The translations under genes were made by a program, and so were the position numbers. The notes beneath the pieces were generated by a model. The model saw only the letters and a list, made by a program, of their open reading frames with translations, was not told the origin of the DNA and searched no databases. From positions 17,752,450 to 17,812,449 of the forward strand of contig NC_134029.1 in the NCBI RefSeq assembly GCF_964204645.1: DNA of 60,000 nt, written 5' to 3'. The DNA comes from Tubulanus polymorphus (Eukaryota; Nemertea; Palaeonemertea; Tubulaniformes; Tubulanidae). Of the stretch, positions 1 to 60,000 are shown one piece after another. Within the stretch, counting starts at the first letter, position 1. Every line of letters begins with the position of its first letter.

Positions 1-1255
1 TGGGACTTAAATCCCAGCGGGCTATTGCGTTTACTTTTGTTTGTCCGTCCATCCATCCGTAGACGGAATCCAGTTATTTTGGGAAGTTTTGAAGACGCTT
101 CAATGTAATGTCTTGATATTTGGGTTACACATGTCACACACCCTAGACACATCTTCGGCCCAAAAACTGGCCCTGTCGGAATCAAGATGGCCAACTGGCA
201 GCCATTGTTGTTCTCCAAAATCAGCACTTTTTGCGCGTTTTTGAACTTTTGGAGGGAAATTTTGAAGACGCTTTGATCAATTACCTTGATCTTTCATATT
301 TATTTGAATCTCCCCAGGGTCCATCAGCATAAGAAAACTTGGGTCATCGGACTCAAGATGGTCGTCCAATGACCTTATTAGGGCCCAAAAATGTCAATTT
401 TGGCCCTAATTCTGAGTCCTGTAGCTTCCTACTGGTGCGTCATTTCTCATTTCAATTGCTGATGGGTATCTTGATGCTGATGGGTATATACCTGAGACAG
501 GTATTTTTGATCGGCCAATTATCACACAATTGGTGGCCATCTTGGTGTCGTCAGTTCTCATTCGTAGGTGGGAAAAAGTTTTTCAAAATTATATTGATAC
601 CTAAGCATATTTTGTTACCACAATGAATTAGAAAAGTGTAGCTTATAACGTGTTCTATGATTGTGATGAGTTTCAAGGTTATTGGTTTTTGTATATAGCC
701 ACCAGGGGGCGTTGAATAATACAATATCTTAGTATTTCTATATTGTATTGGTACCAATGCATAATTTGTTACCACAATCAATTGCAAAGTTGTAGCTCAT
801 GACATCGTCTTTGATTTTGGTGAGTTTTAAGGACATTAGTTATTCTATATGGTCACCAGGGGGTGCTGAATAGTATGATAAATTCGTATTTCCTTATTAT
901 ATTGGTACCTAGGCATATCTTGTTACCATGATCAATTGCAAAGTTGTAGTTCATGACATGTTCTATGATTCTGGTGAGTTTCAAGGTCATTGGGTTTTGA
1001 ATATGGTCACCAGGGGGTGTTGAATAGTAGAATAACTTTATATTTCCATATTAAATTGGTAACGAGGCATATTTTATTATCACAATCAATTACAAAATGG
1101 TAGCTGCTGATGTATTCTATGATTGTGGTGAGTTTCAAGATCATTGGTTTTTGTATATGGTCACCAGGGGACGTTGAATATTGAAATTGTTAGATTATTG
1201 AGCATTTCAAACCACTTCCCAAGTGGGCATGGTGTCCCTGGACCCCAAGTTTTAT
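1..1255 (+). repeat. Dispersed repeat family R1, long copy with internal tandem array
   Basis: The left part (CAGCGGGCTATTGCGTTTAC, then runs of TCCGTCC/ATCC) recurs at 42420 and 55888. The right end (GAGCATTTCAAACCACTTC then AAGTGGGCATGGTGTCCCTG) also recurs there. The copy probably begins just before base 1. It has no coding capacity that I can see. The interior from about 585 to 1200 is a 154-bp tandem array that the other copies lack. It behaves like a non-autonomous mobile element; the class is unknown. Confidence 0.75.
585..1200 (+). repeat. Tandem array, four units of exactly 154 bp
   Basis: The motif ACCAGGGG starts at 701, 855, 1009 and 1163, and the motif GCATAt/a starts at 605, 759, 913 and 1067. 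Both give a period of exactly 154 bp with no indel. Units differ by scattered substitutions. A diverged single unit lies near 20440-20582, and another possible one near 14574-14668. Confidence 0.85.
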
Positions 1256-2336
1256 GATAGTTTCATTCTGTAAGACTGCGTCCAAGTTTAATGAGAGATT
1301 TCGAAACAGTTTAGAATGTTTAAGCATGAAGCTGACCTTTGATTATTTTCATGCTTTACGTTTTAATGAAAATTAACTCTGCGTTTATTCATATCTCAGA
1401 TAGACATATTTGCCGCAATAAAAGCTTTTATAACCACGTTACTCTTATATCGCTTTTAATGTGTTAACATTTTTTATCCATTAGCAATGCCAGGGGCCTT
1501 ACCCGGCAATTCGTTTTAGTGAAAGAATACCCATGTGGACGGCTGGATAATCTTAATCGAAATTTGTAGATTAACCTACCATTCCATGCACGGCTGAATC
1601 CAATGGCAGGGACTCAAAATGTGTGGATCTAATTTGAATATTAGGTATTTTTGTCTATTCGATACTCACTGGGAATGCCTTCTTTGACATGGTAATAATC
1701 AATGGAGAAACCCTTCCAAATAGCATGGCAATCAAGGGTGCCGCCTGTTTGGCTAAGGGTAACTCAGTCTCCCGCACTTAATTTCTTCCACATACCAATC
1801 GAAATCTAAGAAACTTTTTTCAAAATGAAAGCTCTACCAAAAACAGAGTAGAAGAATCAATCTACCCGGTAACCGCTATATATTTCATAAGGTGGTATGC
1901 GTGATAGTGTATTCGGTAGCCTAGAAATCTAGTTCAAAATTTATTGCAAATGAACCAATTTGGACAATGTAAATCAGTGCTCCCTGAGTTTAGGAGTTTA
2001 GTCTACTCTTCAGTGGGGACAATCATAGATCACCGCTGAATAGGCAATGTAATGTGCGATTTTTTACCAAATTATCTAATATCAAAATTTTTCCCAGAAA
2101 AATAACTATTCATATCATATCAGTAGAGGAAATAGTTTCGAGTCCCTGCTATAAGAGAAGATGGTATATTGCATTATGCTTGCATTTCTGATATTCTAAG
2201 CTAAGCTTGAAAGATACATATGGGCATTAGATATTAATGAATTAGGCTAATAAATGAATTTGTGTTTCAATGTTTCCCGATTTGTTTCTAATTTGTTTTA
2301 AAGCGAATTCATTTCTAATTTTGAACAATTTTTTAG
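1256..2336. other. Non-coding, unassigned
   Basis: This is AT-rich sequence between the end of repeat R1 and the first visible exon. I looked for the expected N-terminal DYNC2H1 exon and saw no convincing match. No RNA gene, promoter or clear repeat boundary was recognised. Confidence 0.5.
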
Positions 2337-59113
<56,777 letters not shown>

Positions 59114-60000
59114 GTGAGTTTTTTGTCATTAGATAATGCAGGAAATATGAATGAATTGCTCTGAGGTTGGTTGAACTAAAGAAAAAGTGGAAACTTGACC
59201 AATGATTAACATTGAAATGTCAACATTTCTACTTAACTGATATGAGTTATCAACAATTATATGATTTATAATCAAATCAAGTATTTTTCGTCAATCTTAA
59301 CCATTTCAGTGCTGACTAATTAATACACCATAGTGCTGGAGATGATTTGAAAATTTTGAAAAATTCCACCCTAGTGTGTTAAAGAACGGGAATACCACGG
59401 TAGTGCGTCTACACTGCAGAGCAGTGTATCGTTAGTTACTAAATATTTCACTATGTTTGACAGGTGCTGCCATCTTTCAAAAGAGATAAAAACTAATTAC
59501 TAATTAGATCATCGGTGTACTAGCAAAATCCATCACCGTTTTATACACGGCACTGCGGTGTAGATGCACTGAAAGGGTTAAGTGGTGTTATTTAGGGCCG
59601 TACATAGCCTGAGCAGGGAGGAGCAGTTGCCCGGAAGAAAGTTTGGGAAAAGTGCCCTTTTTGAAAGATTATTCAGGGATTCCCCGCGGATCCGCGGTTT
59701 CCTGCGGATTTCGGTATTGAAAAATATAAATTTTCCAAATAGTCCAAAAATTATGTAAAAGTATGGGGGGGGATCGATGATCTCACTCAATTGGTCCGGC
59801 GCGATCGGTAATCAGGTGAACCGTAAAAGCGTTCAGTGCCTGTTTTACTGAGTATCGTCACGTAAAAGTATCGCATTTCAATGCATATTCATTGCAACAC
59901 AGTGATTTTGTATCTACATTTGTACTACGATGAGTGTGTATGTATTTTATTGATCGGTTGCAGACACGCGCGTGCGGCAACAGTAGTAATGTATGTAGGC
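59114..60000. other. Intron after exon 63 (start only)
   Basis: No further exon found. It contains the MITE at 59297-59581 and, from about 59595, TAGGGCCGTACATAGCCTGA with AAAAGTGCCCTTTTTGAAAG, which resembles the GTGCCC-rich transposon debris of intron 6 and the ends of the 42286 element. Confidence 0.55.
59297..59581. mobile_element. MITE with TTAACCCTTTCAGTGC ends
   Basis: The left TTAACCATTTCAGTGC and the right GCACTGAAAGGGTTAA are inverted repeats of 16 bp with one mismatch. Internal CTACACTGC/GCGGTGTAGA segments pair further in. 285 bp, non-coding. Confidence 0.8.

Noticed and set aside
1256-2336. Missing N-terminal exon with the start codon
   Set aside because: Searched by eye for the first 67 residues; no match with proper splice sites. 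It probably lies upstream of the window.

Overview
The window is metazoan nuclear DNA: AT-rich, with 63 short exons joined by GT-AG introns that are full of transposon debris. All the recognisable coding sequence belongs to one gene on the + strand, the cytoplasmic dynein 2 heavy chain (DYNC2H1), which is the retrograde motor of intraflagellar transport in cilia. The joined exons (2337-59113) give 11,442 nt, exactly 3,814 codons, with no internal stop or frameshift. They run co-linearly with the human protein from about residue 68 to about 3880 of 4307. About 67 N-terminal residues lie upstream of the window, and about 430 C-terminal residues (rest of AAA6 and the C-terminal domain) lie downstream. 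The organism is a ciliated invertebrate. Dense MITEs and fold-back repeats would fit a lophotrochozoan such as a mollusc, but that is only a guess.

Layout: 1-2336 is a dispersed repeat with a 154-bp tandem array plus unassigned DNA. Exons 1-26 (2337-22688) encode the N-terminal tail and linker. Exons 27-31 carry AAA1 with the main ATPase site, 32-36 AAA2, 37-42 AAA3 and 43-46 AAA4. Exons 47-51 encode the stalk and microtubule-binding domain, 52-57 AAA5 and the region after it, and 58-63 lead into AAA6. 59114-60000 has no exon and holds a MITE. No promoter, start codon or polyadenylation site of the gene is inside the window.

The introns hold the other structure. They contain an 8 x 35-bp minisatellite, a 4 x 154-bp array and a 25-bp degenerate minisatellite. 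A 3.2-kb fold-back element with almost identical arms lies nested in an older hairpin repeat (intron 42). A second nested element lies in intron 49. One MITE family has four copies in introns 50, 52, 57 and 59, one of them inverted, and there are several smaller fold-back MITEs. Two micro-duplications touch splice sites: a 45-bp tandem duplication that doubles the 3' splice site of exon 55, and a 46-bp perfect copy of the exon 38 donor junction inside intron 29.

I found no new multi-gene system. The best leads are the splice-site duplications and the inverted repeats, which could form long double-stranded RNA or promote exon circularisation in this very long transcript. Residue numbers below count from the first codon at 2337 of the joined partial protein; add about 64-68 for the human number.
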